Part shown: positions 34,998 through 44,186 of the stretch, one piece after another
How positions within the stretch are numbered: the first letter of the stretch is position 1
Layout of the letters: every line of letters begins with the position of its first letter
Assembly (NCBI GenBank): GCA_002309475.1
Contig: DBXJ01000077.1
Coordinates: forward strand, 3,471 to 63,682
Source of the DNA: Bacteroidales bacterium UBA1215
GTDB lineage: Bacteria; Bacteroidota; Bacteroidia; Bacteroidales; WCHB1-69
DNA length: 60,212 nucleotides
Direction: 5' to 3'
Notes under the pieces: generated by a model
Told to the model about the DNA's origin: nothing
Seen by the model: only the letters and a program-made list of their open reading frames with translations
The model's database searches: none
Position numbers and translations under genes: made by a program

Positions 34998-35990
34998 ATG
35001 AAAATAGGATTAGTAGGTGCAACAGGATTAGTAGGCAGTGTAATGCTTAAAGTATTGGAAGAAAGAGGTTTCGGCAAATATGATTTATTGGTGGCAGCTT
35101 CGGAACGTTCTATTGGCAAAGAAATATCATTTTGCGGTAGAACTTTGAAAGTACAATCGGTACAATCGGTCATTGACAGTTGTGTTGACATTGCCATTTT
35201 CTCTGCCGGCAGCAGTGCTTCGCTTACCTACGCTCCATTGTTTGCCGCTAAAAACAGTTTTGTCATTGACAATTCGTCAGCATGGAGAATGTACGATCAT
35301 ATTCCATTGATAGTACCACAAATCAATGCCGACAGGTTAACTTATAGCGACAAAATTATCGCCAACCCCAACTGCTCTACCATACAAATGGTGATGGCAT
35401 TAGCACCGCTACACAAAGCATTTACTATCAAACGATTAGTAATTTCCACCTATCAATCTGTTACCGGAACCGGTGTAAAAGCCGTACAACAATTGATGTG
35501 TGAACGCAAAGGCGAACCATGCGAAAAAGCCTATCCGCATCCTATTGACATGAATGTATTGCCACATGGCGGCACTTTTGAAGACAATGGCTATACAACA
35601 GAAGAAACAAAGCTATTGAACGAAACCCGTAAAATACTAAATGACAACAACATTCAAATTACCGCAACTGTTTGTCGTGTACCTGTCACCGGTGGACACA
35701 GCGAAGCGGTGAATGTAGAATTTGCCCGTGAATACGATTTGAAACAAGTCTATGAGTTGCTCAATGAGATGCCGGGTGTAGTGGTGCAAGACGATACCGC
35801 CAACAATATTTATCCCATGCCGATTAATGCAAAAGGAAAAGACGAAGTGTTTGTCGGCAGAATTCGCAGGGATTTCAGCAGGGAAAATTGCTTGAATTTA
35901 TGGATTGTTTCTGACAACCTTCGCAAAGGAGCTGCCACCAATGCCATAGAAATTGCGGAATATATCATCCGACAAGGTTGGGTAAAATAA
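34998..35990 (+). CDS. asd: Aspartate-semialdehyde dehydrogenase
   Basis: 330 residues. NADP-binding motif GLVGATGLVGSVMLKVLEE, active-site Cys in ANPNCSTIQMVMAL, and catalytic His region RVPVTGGHSEAVNVEF. It makes aspartate-semialdehyde for lysine, diaminopimelate, threonine and methionine synthesis. It lies 12 bases after queG and 6 before the patatin gene, in the rel operon. Confidence 0.95.
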   Translation: MKIGLVGATGLVGSVMLKVLEERGFGKYDLLVAASERSIGKEISFCGRTLKVQSVQSVIDSCVDIAIFSAGSSASLTYAPLFAAKNSFVIDNSSAWRMYDHIPLIVPQINADRLTYSDKIIANPNCSTIQMVMALAPLHKAFTIKRLVISTYQSVTGTGVKAVQQLMCERKGEPCEKAYPHPIDMNVLPHGGTFEDNGYTTEETKLLNETRKILNDNNIQITATVCRVPVTGGHSEAVNVEFAREYDLKQVYELLNEMPGVVVQDDTANNIYPMPINAKGKDEVFVGRIRRDFSRENCLNLWIVSDNLRKGAATNAIEIAEYIIRQGWVK

Positions 35991-35996
35991 AATAAT

Positions 35997-38282
35997 ATGA
36001 AACGATTAGCAATCATTTTATTAGCCATGTTTTATATGGGAAGCATCTACTCCCAAAAGGTGGGTTTGGTGCTTTCCGGAGGAGGTGCCAAAGGAATGGC
36101 ACATGTGGGTGTCCTCAAAGCTTTAGAAGAAAGTGGCATTCCTATCAACTACGTAGCCGGCACATCTATGGGTGCCATAGTTGGAGGCCTGTATGCATCG
36201 GGATATTCTTTGGAAGAAATGGATTCTATTTTCTCTTGTAAAGATTTTACACATTGGATTAAAGGCACCATTTCTGACGAATATATTTATTATTTCAAAA
36301 AAGAAGAACCCAATTCTGCATGGCTAAGATTGGATTTTAACATAGAATCTGCAAAATTTACACCACGATTGCCGGTGAATCTTCTATCACCCAGTCAAAT
36401 GGACTTTGGATTTGTAGAAATTTTCACACGGGCGGATGCCATCGCACAAGGAAATTTTGACAGTCTTTTTGTGCCATTCCGCTGCATCGGCACCGACATC
36501 ACCAACAGCAAAGAAGCTATTTTTTCCGATGGATGCTTAAAAGATGCTATTCGTGCCTCCATGACTTTTCCATTTGTATTCCGACCTATAAAAATAAATG
36601 GCAATATGATGTACGATGGCGGCATGATAAACAATTTTCCGGTAGATGTTATGGAAAAAGATTTTGCCCCCGACTATATTATCGCCGTGGCAGTATCAAA
36701 ACCCAATGAAGACCCGTCTGACGATGATTTTCTATCTATCATCAATAGCATGTTGATGGCCAAACAATTTTACAACATTGATTCCACCAAGATAAAAGGC
36801 ATTGTTATCCGTCCCAATGTCCCCAATTTGTCGGTTACCGATTTTGACAGAGGTCGGGAATTGGTAGAAGTAGGCTACAAAACGATGATGGACAGCATGA
36901 ATATTGTCCGTGAATTTGTCAAAGACAGCATTCCCGCGGAAGTAATTGCAAATAGACGAACCGAATTTCAAGCAAAATGCCCGACCATCTCCATCAACAA
37001 TGTGGAAACCAATATCAAAGACAAGTCCAGAAATCAAATTGTAGAGAATTTGTTTTTTGAAACAGACTCTGTCATCGACATGAAGATGTTCAAAAAGAAA
37101 TATTTCAGTTTAATTAGTGAAAAATATATCAATCACATTTATCCGACATTGTACAAAAATGCTGACGACAGTTTGTTTAAAGCCAACTTGTTCATCACTT
37201 TCAACAAACCATTCCAAATACAATTCGGCGGCTATATTACCACCAACACACAAACAACTTTCTATGTAAAATTCGGCTACAACTTTTGGAGACGCTACTT
37301 TATGAGTGCCAATTTGGAGGCTTATTTCGGACAATTTTATAATTCAGCTTTAGCATCCTTCAAAATCAGCAGTTTAGGCAAACAACCCATGGAACAAACC
37401 TTCAGCATCGGCATTGGCAGATGGAACTATTTAAAAACTTCATGGATATTTACCGAAAGCGACAATCCTTCATTCCTCACCCATACAGAAGGGTTAGCAT
37501 CGTACCAAATCTGTACACCTGCCAGCAGAAAGGCAAAATTCGGCGGACAATTTAATTTTGTAAGTTCCAAGGCAAAATTTTTCTCCACCAACGACTATTC
37601 CCACTCCGACACGAGCGACATCAATAAATTGATGTTGTTGAACATACAATCATTTTTTGAATACAACACACAAGATTTCAATTTTTTCCCGACAAAAGGT
37701 TCTCGTTTTTTGGTTAAATTGGATTATTTCTTCGGTGTAGAATCCAACAATCCGGGCAACACTTCTTCACAAACTAATACAGAAAGCCATATCAGGGATT
37801 GGTTTAGCATCAAATTGGAAGCCGACCACACTTTTGACATCTGCAAACCTTATTCTCTCACTTTGTCATCGCAATTTGCCTGGTCGAATATTCCGCGTTT
37901 GGAAAGTTTTACTGCCACAAAACTGCGTTGCAACGCCTTTACCCCGACTCACGAAAGCCAGATGTTCTACACTCCATTCTATAGAGACCCGTCTTTTATT
38001 ACCATTGGATTGAGTAATGTTTTCAATCTGTATAAGAATTTACAATTGAGAATTTCGGGTTATTACTACCAGCCGTTTTTCGCTATTGTGAGAGTCGGCA
38101 CCGACCGCTGCGATTTCAGCAAATGCTGTGAATTGCGGTCATACATTCTATATGGTTCCTTGGCATACACAACAAAAATAGGTCCTATCAGTGCCAATAT
38201 ATCCTACTACGGAAACAACGATCCGCACATCTTATTCAATATTAGCTTCGGTTACCTGTTCTTCAATAAGAGAATATTCTAA
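35997..38282 (+). CDS. Patatin-like phospholipase fused to an outer-membrane barrel domain
   Basis: 761 residues. Signal peptide MKRLAIILLAMFYMGSIYSQ. The patatin domain has the oxyanion loop SGGGAKG (27-33), the nucleophile G-T-S57-M-G (55-59) and the catalytic Asp207 in YDGGMINNFP. A short POTRA-like segment (about 310-390) and a C-terminal barrel follow, with strands such as YITTNTQTTFYVKFGYNFW and FNISFGYLFFNKRIF ending in Phe. This is the layout of Bacteroidetes RssA/PlpD-like proteins, a lipase held or exported by an outer-membrane barrel. Last gene of the rel operon. Confidence 0.92.
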   Translation: MKRLAIILLAMFYMGSIYSQKVGLVLSGGGAKGMAHVGVLKALEESGIPINYVAGTSMGAIVGGLYASGYSLEEMDSIFSCKDFTHWIKGTISDEYIYYFKKEEPNSAWLRLDFNIESAKFTPRLPVNLLSPSQMDFGFVEIFTRADAIAQGNFDSLFVPFRCIGTDITNSKEAIFSDGCLKDAIRASMTFPFVFRPIKINGNMMYDGGMINNFPVDVMEKDFAPDYIIAVAVSKPNEDPSDDDFLSIINSMLMAKQFYNIDSTKIKGIVIRPNVPNLSVTDFDRGRELVEVGYKTMMDSMNIVREFVKDSIPAEVIANRRTEFQAKCPTISINNVETNIKDKSRNQIVENLFFETDSVIDMKMFKKKYFSLISEKYINHIYPTLYKNADDSLFKANLFITFNKPFQIQFGGYITTNTQTTFYVKFGYNFWRRYFMSANLEAYFGQFYNSALASFKISSLGKQPMEQTFSIGIGRWNYLKTSWIFTESDNPSFLTHTEGLASYQICTPASRKAKFGGQFNFVSSKAKFFSTNDYSHSDTSDINKLMLLNIQSFFEYNTQDFNFFPTKGSRFLVKLDYFFGVESNNPGNTSSQTNTESHIRDWFSIKLEADHTFDICKPYSLTLSSQFAWSNIPRLESFTATKLRCNAFTPTHESQMFYTPFYRDPSFITIGLSNVFNLYKNLQLRISGYYYQPFFAIVRVGTDRCDFSKCCELRSYILYGSLAYTTKIGPISANISYYGNNDPHILFNISFGYLFFNKRIF

Positions 38283-38412
38283 TAAGGATTTTTCTTTATA
38301 TTTCTAAAAAATATTCCCAAGTATTGAGGTGATAGGATTACCCATAATATTAGTTTGCCATAGGTTGTACTTATGAAGATCTTGCAGTGAAAGCAGTGAA
38401 GAAGTTTTAAAG

Positions 38413-38491
38413 GGAATTTCTCATAGGTAAAAAAGGTAATATAAAAGTCGCAGCCTAAAACTGCGACTTTTTCTTGTTTGAGAGAAATTCC
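38413..38491. terminator. Nested hairpin terminator between the patatin gene and rseP
   Basis: Inner stem AAAAGTCGCAG / CTGCGACTTTT (11 bp, 38443-38453 and 38461-38471), followed by TTTTTC on the plus strand. It is enclosed by an outer stem GGAATTTCTC / GAGAAATTCC (38413-38422 and 38482-38491). The inner hairpin is a good terminator for the plus-strand operon; the outer pairing is unusual. The rest of the 307-base gap shows no gene. Confidence 0.7.
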
Positions 38492-38589
38492 TGTCTTCTC
38501 TATGCAAAAATTCATTTATTGATTGAATTTAGGAATTGCTTTATCCTGAAACTCTACAAAATCATTCTATACAGAAAGTTCAAAATGTT

Positions 38590-40053
38590 CTATTTAAACA
38601 ATTTAAAGATATCGTTGCCGATAACAAAAAACATCAGCAGCAAAAGTAATATCATGCCTATAGTTTGAGCATATTGCAGCACAGAATCGGGCACTTTTTT
38701 GCCTGTAAGGAGTTCTATAAAGGTAAACAAGGCATGTCCGCCGTCCAAACCCGGAATCGGCAATACATTCATAAATGCCAATATAACTGACAACAATGCA
38801 GTGATATACCAGAATTTTGCCCAATTCCAAACACCTCCGTATATTTGTGCAATACCGACAGGTCCGGACAAAGAAGTTAATTTTTCTTCACCGGCAAATA
38901 ATTTTTGGAATCCCTTCAAATTCAGCCATAAATTTTTCATAGCATCGCTCCAACCGTAATGCAGACTTTGACCAATGGTATAAGTTTTGGTTTGGTAGGG
39001 CATGCTTGCAATGGCAACGCCCAACATGGCCGAAGAATCAAAAGTTATCAACGAAGACAATGTATCATTGCCATGCAAATACGACACCTCTACCGAGCGA
39101 TTGGCAAATTGTTCTCTATATTCTATCAAAGCACCATAAGACTCGATTACAATTGTATCCAAGCCAATGATAACATCACCTTTTTGTATGCCAGCCTTTT
39201 GGGCTTCGCCTATAGGAAAAACACTATCCACCAATGCCGGAAAATTATAGGGTTGCAAAAACATGCCATTGCTGCTTTTCAACAAATTGTATTCATCGCC
39301 AATAACAATATCTTTTTGTATTCCATCGCGTTCTATGGTGACAATGCTACCGAAATACATTTTTGCAGAAACGGCATCTTGATAACGTTCAAATGTTTTT
39401 CCGTCCACCGAAATAATCTTATCTCCGGTTTGGAATCCTAAATTTCTTGCTTGTTCAAAAGCATATACACCATCGGTAACAGCCTCCAACGGCAAATATT
39501 CTTTTTCGTAATGTCCTAAAACAAAAGCGAATAATAATACACCTACTATCAAATTGACAATCACTCCTGCCAATACTACTATCAAACGTTGCCAAGCAGG
39601 TTTAGACCGATATTCCCAAGGTTGCGGTTCTGATGCCAGATTTTCCACAGACTGCGTTTCGTCTATCATACCTGCTATTTGGCAATAGCCGCCTAATGGT
39701 AACCAACCAATACCATATTCGGTATTTTCCGGATGTTTTCTCCAGTCATCTTCCGGCAACTTGTCTAAATTTATCAATTTAAATTTCTGTTTGCCCTTTT
39801 CATCCAACACCGGTTCTCCGTTTTCGTCAACAACGGGCTCTGTATCCGGCAAATTCTTTGCAAAAAATTTCACTCTCCATTTACCGCCTACTTTTTTAAA
39901 GCAAACAAGCGAAATGCTTGGATTGAAAAACAGATAGAATTTCGGAACTCGTATTTTGAAAGCTTTTGCGGCAAGAAAGTGCCCGCCTTCGTGAACAAAA
40001 ACTAATATTCCCAAGCCCACCAACAATTGGGCTATCATGATTATTGCTGTCAT
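38590..40053 (-). CDS. rseP: RIP metalloprotease RseP (site-2 protease)
   Basis: 487 residues. Zinc motif H21-E-G-G-H25 in the first membrane helix, PDZ domains in the middle (LGFQTGDKIISVDGKTFERY and AGIQKGDVIIGLDTI) and the third zinc ligand region NVLPIPGLDGGH before the last helices. It cleaves membrane-embedded anti-sigma factors or leftover signal peptides. A charged insertion (about residues 70-110, DENGEPVLDEKGKQKFKL) precedes the WLPLGGYCQIAGM segment, as in other Bacteroidetes RseP. It follows dxr with a single base between stop and start. Confidence 0.93.
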   Translation of the reverse strand: MTAIIMIAQLLVGLGILVFVHEGGHFLAAKAFKIRVPKFYLFFNPSISLVCFKKVGGKWRVKFFAKNLPDTEPVVDENGEPVLDEKGKQKFKLINLDKLPEDDWRKHPENTEYGIGWLPLGGYCQIAGMIDETQSVENLASEPQPWEYRSKPAWQRLIVVLAGVIVNLIVGVLLFAFVLGHYEKEYLPLEAVTDGVYAFEQARNLGFQTGDKIISVDGKTFERYQDAVSAKMYFGSIVTIERDGIQKDIVIGDEYNLLKSSNGMFLQPYNFPALVDSVFPIGEAQKAGIQKGDVIIGLDTIVIESYGALIEYREQFANRSVEVSYLHGNDTLSSLITFDSSAMLGVAIASMPYQTKTYTIGQSLHYGWSDAMKNLWLNLKGFQKLFAGEEKLTSLSGPVGIAQIYGGVWNWAKFWYITALLSVILAFMNVLPIPGLDGGHALFTFIELLTGKKVPDSVLQYAQTIGMILLLLLMFFVIGNDIFKLFK

Positions 40054-40054
40054 C

Positions 40055-41218
40055 TTATCGTTTTATTTTCTCTATGATTTCTTTGGCTCGTACCCTTGAT
40101 AACGCATCGGTCTGCAAAAAATTGTGCATATTGGCTTCTGCCACATAGTCCACCTTTTGCAAGGTTTCTGCTATCACATCACTTATCTGCAAAAATCCGA
40201 TTTCACCTTTCAAAAATGCCATCACAGCTATTTCGTTGGCGGCATTCATCACACATGGCATATTGCCACCTTTTGCTATCACTTGATAAGCGATGTCGAT
40301 ACAAGAAAATGTTTCTCTATCGGGAGCATAAAATGTCAATGTGGAACAAGTGGTTAAATCGAATTTCGGATAATCGGTTTCCAAACGTTGTGGAAACGAT
40401 AAAGCATATTGTATCGGCAAACGCATATCCGGCAATGCCATTTGTGCTTTTACCGAGCCATCGGCAAAATGTACCAAAGAATGAACTATACTTTGCGGAT
40501 GCACCACTATTTCTATTTCCTTAGGTTGTAAATTAAAAAGCCATTTTGCCTCTATCATCTCCAAACCCTTATTCATCATGGTGGCGGAATCAATAGTTAC
40601 CTTGCTGCCCATTGACCAGTTGGGATGTTTCAATGCCTGCTGTGGCAATACATGTTGCAATTCCTCGCGTTTTTTGCCGAAAAACGGTCCGCCGGAAGCT
40701 GTCAAGGTTATCTTTTCTATCGGATTGACCCACTCGCCCACTAAACATTGAAAAATGGCGGAATGTTCGGAATCTACCGGTAGCAAAGGAATGTTTTTGT
40801 TGTGTACCAAAGGCATAATCATGGCACCGCCGACTACCAAAGTTTCCTTATTGGCCAATGCCACCGTCTTGCCGGCCTGCAAAGCTCTATATGTCGGCTC
40901 CAAGCCGGCAAAACCTACCAATGCCACCAACACCATGTCTATAGTGGACATTTCTACAATATCCAACAAAGAACTTCTGCCGGCAAACACTTTTATATCT
41001 TCATCTTTTAGGGCTTCATTCACTTGTTGATAGCAAGCATCTTCTACAATAACTACCGCATTGGGTTTGAATTGTTTAGATTGCCGTATCAACAAGTCTG
41101 CATTTCGGTTGGCTGTAAGCACTTCCACCTCAAACTGATCTAAATGACAAGATATGACATCCAAGGCTTGTGTGCCGATACTTCCTGTTGACCCTAAAAT
41201 GGCTATACGCTTCTTCAT
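40055..41218 (-). CDS. dxr: 1-deoxy-D-xylulose 5-phosphate reductoisomerase
   Basis: 387 residues. NADPH-binding motif ILGSTGSIGTQALDVI. Conserved ALANKETLVVGG, LPVDSEHSAIFQCL and LTASGGPF regions supply the metal and substrate ligands, and SMGSKVTIDSATMMNKGLE follows. It is the second enzyme of the MEP isoprenoid pathway. The dxr-rseP order is common in Bacteroidetes. A -7 box TAACTTTG is 20 bases upstream. Confidence 0.96.
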   Translation of the reverse strand: MKKRIAILGSTGSIGTQALDVISCHLDQFEVEVLTANRNADLLIRQSKQFKPNAVVIVEDACYQQVNEALKDEDIKVFAGRSSLLDIVEMSTIDMVLVALVGFAGLEPTYRALQAGKTVALANKETLVVGGAMIMPLVHNKNIPLLPVDSEHSAIFQCLVGEWVNPIEKITLTASGGPFFGKKREELQHVLPQQALKHPNWSMGSKVTIDSATMMNKGLEMIEAKWLFNLQPKEIEIVVHPQSIVHSLVHFADGSVKAQMALPDMRLPIQYALSFPQRLETDYPKFDLTTCSTLTFYAPDRETFSCIDIAYQVIAKGGNMPCVMNAANEIAVMAFLKGEIGFLQISDVIAETLQKVDYVAEANMHNFLQTDALSRVRAKEIIEKIKR

Positions 41219-41238
41219 TTACTCTTATTAAGAAAATG

Positions 41239-41246
41239 CAAAGTTA
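41239..41246 (-). promoter_or_regulatory. -7 promoter box for dxr-rseP
   Basis: TAACTTTG on the minus strand, 20 bases before the dxr start codon. Confidence 0.5.
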
Positions 41247-41290
41247 ACACTTTTTTGCTGATTTTTCACCCATTCCAAAAATCCGCAAAA

Positions 41291-41303
41291 GATAATGATT
41301 ATC
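41291..41303. promoter_or_regulatory. Possible Fur-like 6-1-6 palindrome upstream of dxr
   Basis: GATAATGATTATC is a perfect GATAAT-n-ATTATC palindrome, the core of the classical Fur box. It lies about 45 bases above the dxr -7 box and between the TonB-dependent receptor stop and dxr. In AT-rich DNA a chance match is possible. Confidence 0.25.
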
Positions 41304-41336
41304 AATCAGATATATTACAAAAGATTGATTTGTATT

Positions 41337-43865
41337 CTATTCTTCACTGCCGACTCCTTGAACATTTTTCTCCATTTCCAACTTGCCAAAGCGGAAGGTG
41401 ACACCTGCACTGATATAACGGCTGTTGGTCTTGTTAGACGACCAAGACTCATAGTAAGGACTGGTAGTAATATTAGATGACTTGTTCCAGTTGAAAATAT
41501 CTTGAACATTTAAATATACAGAAATCCTTTTCTTCCAAAATGTTGCTCGCAAACCGGCATTGATACTGTAATTGGGTTTGGTTTCGGCAAACAACGATTG
41601 CGAAGCCGAACGATAATTCGCCGAAGCGTGAATTTCCAGTACATTCCATACTTTTGTCCACAAATTGATTCTAAAACTATAAGTGAATTTATGTCTGACA
41701 CTATTCTTGTTTGCATCTTTAGAATCGGAATAGTTGATATAGGAATCATATATATTGGCATAAAATCGCAGATTTAAAAATCCTTTGGGACGATAAGTAA
41801 CATTGAATTCACCTCCTGTATTGAACGATTTTCCCACATTCACCGGCATGGTGTAGCGTACATATCTGCCAAAAACATCACTATATGCCACATCTGTCAA
41901 AGTGTTGATATCTCTATGAGAATTGCGGTGATAGACGGTGATACCCAAAGAACCGAATTTTTCAAAATATTTCATCCAATTGAATTCAAAAGAATTGGTG
42001 GCCACCGATGCCAACAAGGAATTTCCTATGGAATAGTCATCTTCGCCATAGTCAATATATTCCGATAGTTGTGTGTTGCTCGGATTTCGCAGTCGCCTTG
42101 TATAACTCAAATTAAAATTGTGCATCGATTTGGTACGATACGACAAATGCACCGACGGCTTCAAATTGAAAAACGTAGTAGAAACTTTACTTTCCGGATG
42201 TCCTGCCACTTGATAGAAAATATGTGACACCTCTCCCCGTAAGCCGAATTTCATGGTGAAATTGCCGAATTTCTGCCTTAAGGTTACATAAGCATCATAA
42301 TCCTGACTTCTATTCATAGCATCTTGGAATCGCAAAGAGTCAATATTTCTAACATCCGTTCCGAATACCAAAGTATCAGGACTGCTTAAACTACTGCCCC
42401 AGTTGACTGCACCACTTAGTCCTACACTTATTTCTCCATTTTTTGAATAAGGAATTGAATAGTCAACATCGGCATTTAAATCATAACTTTTAGAACTACC
42501 TCGGGTGGATTTGTCTTTTGACAAATCAGTTCCCAAAATATATTTTCTTACATAATCCGAAGAGGAAGCATTATTGGTGATATTTCCATTCAACGATACC
42601 ATGATATTGTGCCCTTGATTATTGAACAAATGTGTATACCAAGTTCCAAAGCCCACCCAGACACCTTTACTGCCGGAATTTCTGTCGGTGGTATAAAAAT
42701 TGTCTTCGTTTAAAAAATATTCCCTACGCAACCTTTGCTCTAAGGAGGAAGACTTACCGCCACTTAACATACTCATCATCCAAAAACTTAAGCTATTCAA
42801 CGAATCGGGAGAATAGTGCATATTGAGACTGATATTGCCCGACCAATTTTTGTTTCTTCCTTCAGAGGTATATCTTTGAAAAGTGCTTGTATCTAACTGG
42901 TCAGTAGTGTCATTGGCGACAAAAGAGGTGGAATAGCCGCTGTTATGATTTTTATTACTAGAATAGGAACCGGAAATCCACGAACTGATAGACCATTTCT
43001 CGTTGGCCCATACAAATGAAGCATGTGGTGAAATTCTCGGCTGTGAACTGCCATTGAGACCAAAACTATAAAATACATTCTTCTTTATTTTCGCATTGGT
43101 AACAATGTTGATAATGCCGCCATCGGTTTTGGTAGCATATTTTGCAGATGGATTGGTGATGACTTCTATTCGTTCCAAGGTATTGGCAGGCAATTGCTGG
43201 ATATAGTTTTTCAAACTTTCTGCTGTCAATCGGGATGGCTTGTCATTAATCCAAATATCTACACTTGACACCCCTCGCAAGGTGACATTACCTTCCACAT
43301 CCACTTCTACTCCGGGCGTATTCTGCAAAGCATCGGAGGTGGTGCCGGTTTGGATGGAGGGGTCTTCACTTACGTTGTACATAATTTTTTCATCTTCCAT
43401 AGAATAGATAGGTCTTGTAGCTGTCACTTCCACTCCGTTAAGCATAGCTGCCCCTTGTTGCAAATACAATTTTCCCATATCCACTGACGAAGAATCTATA
43501 TCTATAGGCTCGTACAACGTTTGATAGCCGATTGCCGATGCCCGCAAAAGATATTTACCGGGAACCACACCTTGCAGAACAAATACGCCACTGTCATCCG
43601 AAGACACTCCTTTGACAAAAAGACTGTCTTCTGCTTGCAATAAAGCTACATTGACATAAAACAAGGTCTCTTTAGTCGTTTTGTCTATCAAGGTACCGGT
43701 AATGCTATAGGTTTTTCCTTTGTATGTTTTTTGAGTTGTTTGTTGCATATTGGGACGATCTCCCATAGGTCTGCCTCCTCCCGGACCAAAACCACCTCCC
43801 GGGAATTGTGCCATAGCTGCACCCATCATCATGGACAATAAAAAATATATTACAACTCTTTTCAT
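41337..43865 (-). CDS. TonB-dependent receptor-like outer-membrane protein
   Basis: About 842 residues from the ATG at 43865, which opens a clean signal peptide (MKRVVIYFLLSMMMGAAMAQ); a start 7 codons earlier is less likely. A Gly/Pro/Phe-rich linker follows, then a carboxypeptidase-regulatory-like domain (YSITGTLIDKTTKETLFYVNVALLQAEDSLFVKG), a plug domain (NTPGVEVDVEGNVTLRGVSSVDIWINDKP and LERIEVITNPSAKY) and a large beta-barrel of the outer-membrane beta-barrel family 3 type. No SusD-like partner is adjacent. Substrate unknown. Two possible -7 boxes stand upstream. Confidence 0.88.
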   Translation of the reverse strand: MKRVVIYFLLSMMMGAAMAQFPGGGFGPGGGRPMGDRPNMQQTTQKTYKGKTYSITGTLIDKTTKETLFYVNVALLQAEDSLFVKGVSSDDSGVFVLQGVVPGKYLLRASAIGYQTLYEPIDIDSSSVDMGKLYLQQGAAMLNGVEVTATRPIYSMEDEKIMYNVSEDPSIQTGTTSDALQNTPGVEVDVEGNVTLRGVSSVDIWINDKPSRLTAESLKNYIQQLPANTLERIEVITNPSAKYATKTDGGIINIVTNAKIKKNVFYSFGLNGSSQPRISPHASFVWANEKWSISSWISGSYSSNKNHNSGYSTSFVANDTTDQLDTSTFQRYTSEGRNKNWSGNISLNMHYSPDSLNSLSFWMMSMLSGGKSSSLEQRLRREYFLNEDNFYTTDRNSGSKGVWVGFGTWYTHLFNNQGHNIMVSLNGNITNNASSSDYVRKYILGTDLSKDKSTRGSSKSYDLNADVDYSIPYSKNGEISVGLSGAVNWGSSLSSPDTLVFGTDVRNIDSLRFQDAMNRSQDYDAYVTLRQKFGNFTMKFGLRGEVSHIFYQVAGHPESKVSTTFFNLKPSVHLSYRTKSMHNFNLSYTRRLRNPSNTQLSEYIDYGEDDYSIGNSLLASVATNSFEFNWMKYFEKFGSLGITVYHRNSHRDINTLTDVAYSDVFGRYVRYTMPVNVGKSFNTGGEFNVTYRPKGFLNLRFYANIYDSYINYSDSKDANKNSVRHKFTYSFRINLWTKVWNVLEIHASANYRSASQSLFAETKPNYSINAGLRATFWKKRISVYLNVQDIFNWNKSSNITTSPYYESWSSNKTNSRYISAGVTFRFGKLEMEKNVQGVGSEE

Positions 43866-43910
43866 GTTTACTTCTTTTTTTATCAAATTAACAATTTAAA
43901 CCGTTCTACG

Positions 43911-43918
43911 CAAATATA
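43911..43918 (-). promoter_or_regulatory. -7 promoter box for the TonB-dependent receptor gene
   Basis: TATATTTG on the minus strand. A second candidate, TAACTTTG, is at 43946-43953. The divergent gap of 321 bases shows no gene. Confidence 0.45.
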
Positions 43919-44157
43919 CCTATCAATTACCTTAAAAAAGATTTGCAAAGTTATAAAAAAAATTACAATTAATTTCACTTTTGTCGCTTTTTATGATTCT
44001 TTCTTTTTGTTTACTCATTTCTTTCCAAATGATTTATAGCATATATCATGCCATCATTTTTAACATAACCATTATTTCTGTTTCTCTATATAATGCCACC
44101 ATTTTTCTAAGTAAAAAAAAGTACTATAAAATTACCTTCATTTTAGGAAAAAAATGG

Positions 44158-44165
44158 TAATTTTG
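44158..44165 (+). promoter_or_regulatory. -7 promoter box for the carboxyltransferase gene
   Basis: TAATTTTG, 21 bases before the start codon. Confidence 0.5.
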
Positions 44166-44186
44166 CAGATTATTTTTTTTTGAAAA

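Noticed and set aside
42632..43078. Frames opposite to the TonB-dependent receptor gene
   Set aside because: They are antisense to a well-supported long gene and have no family match.
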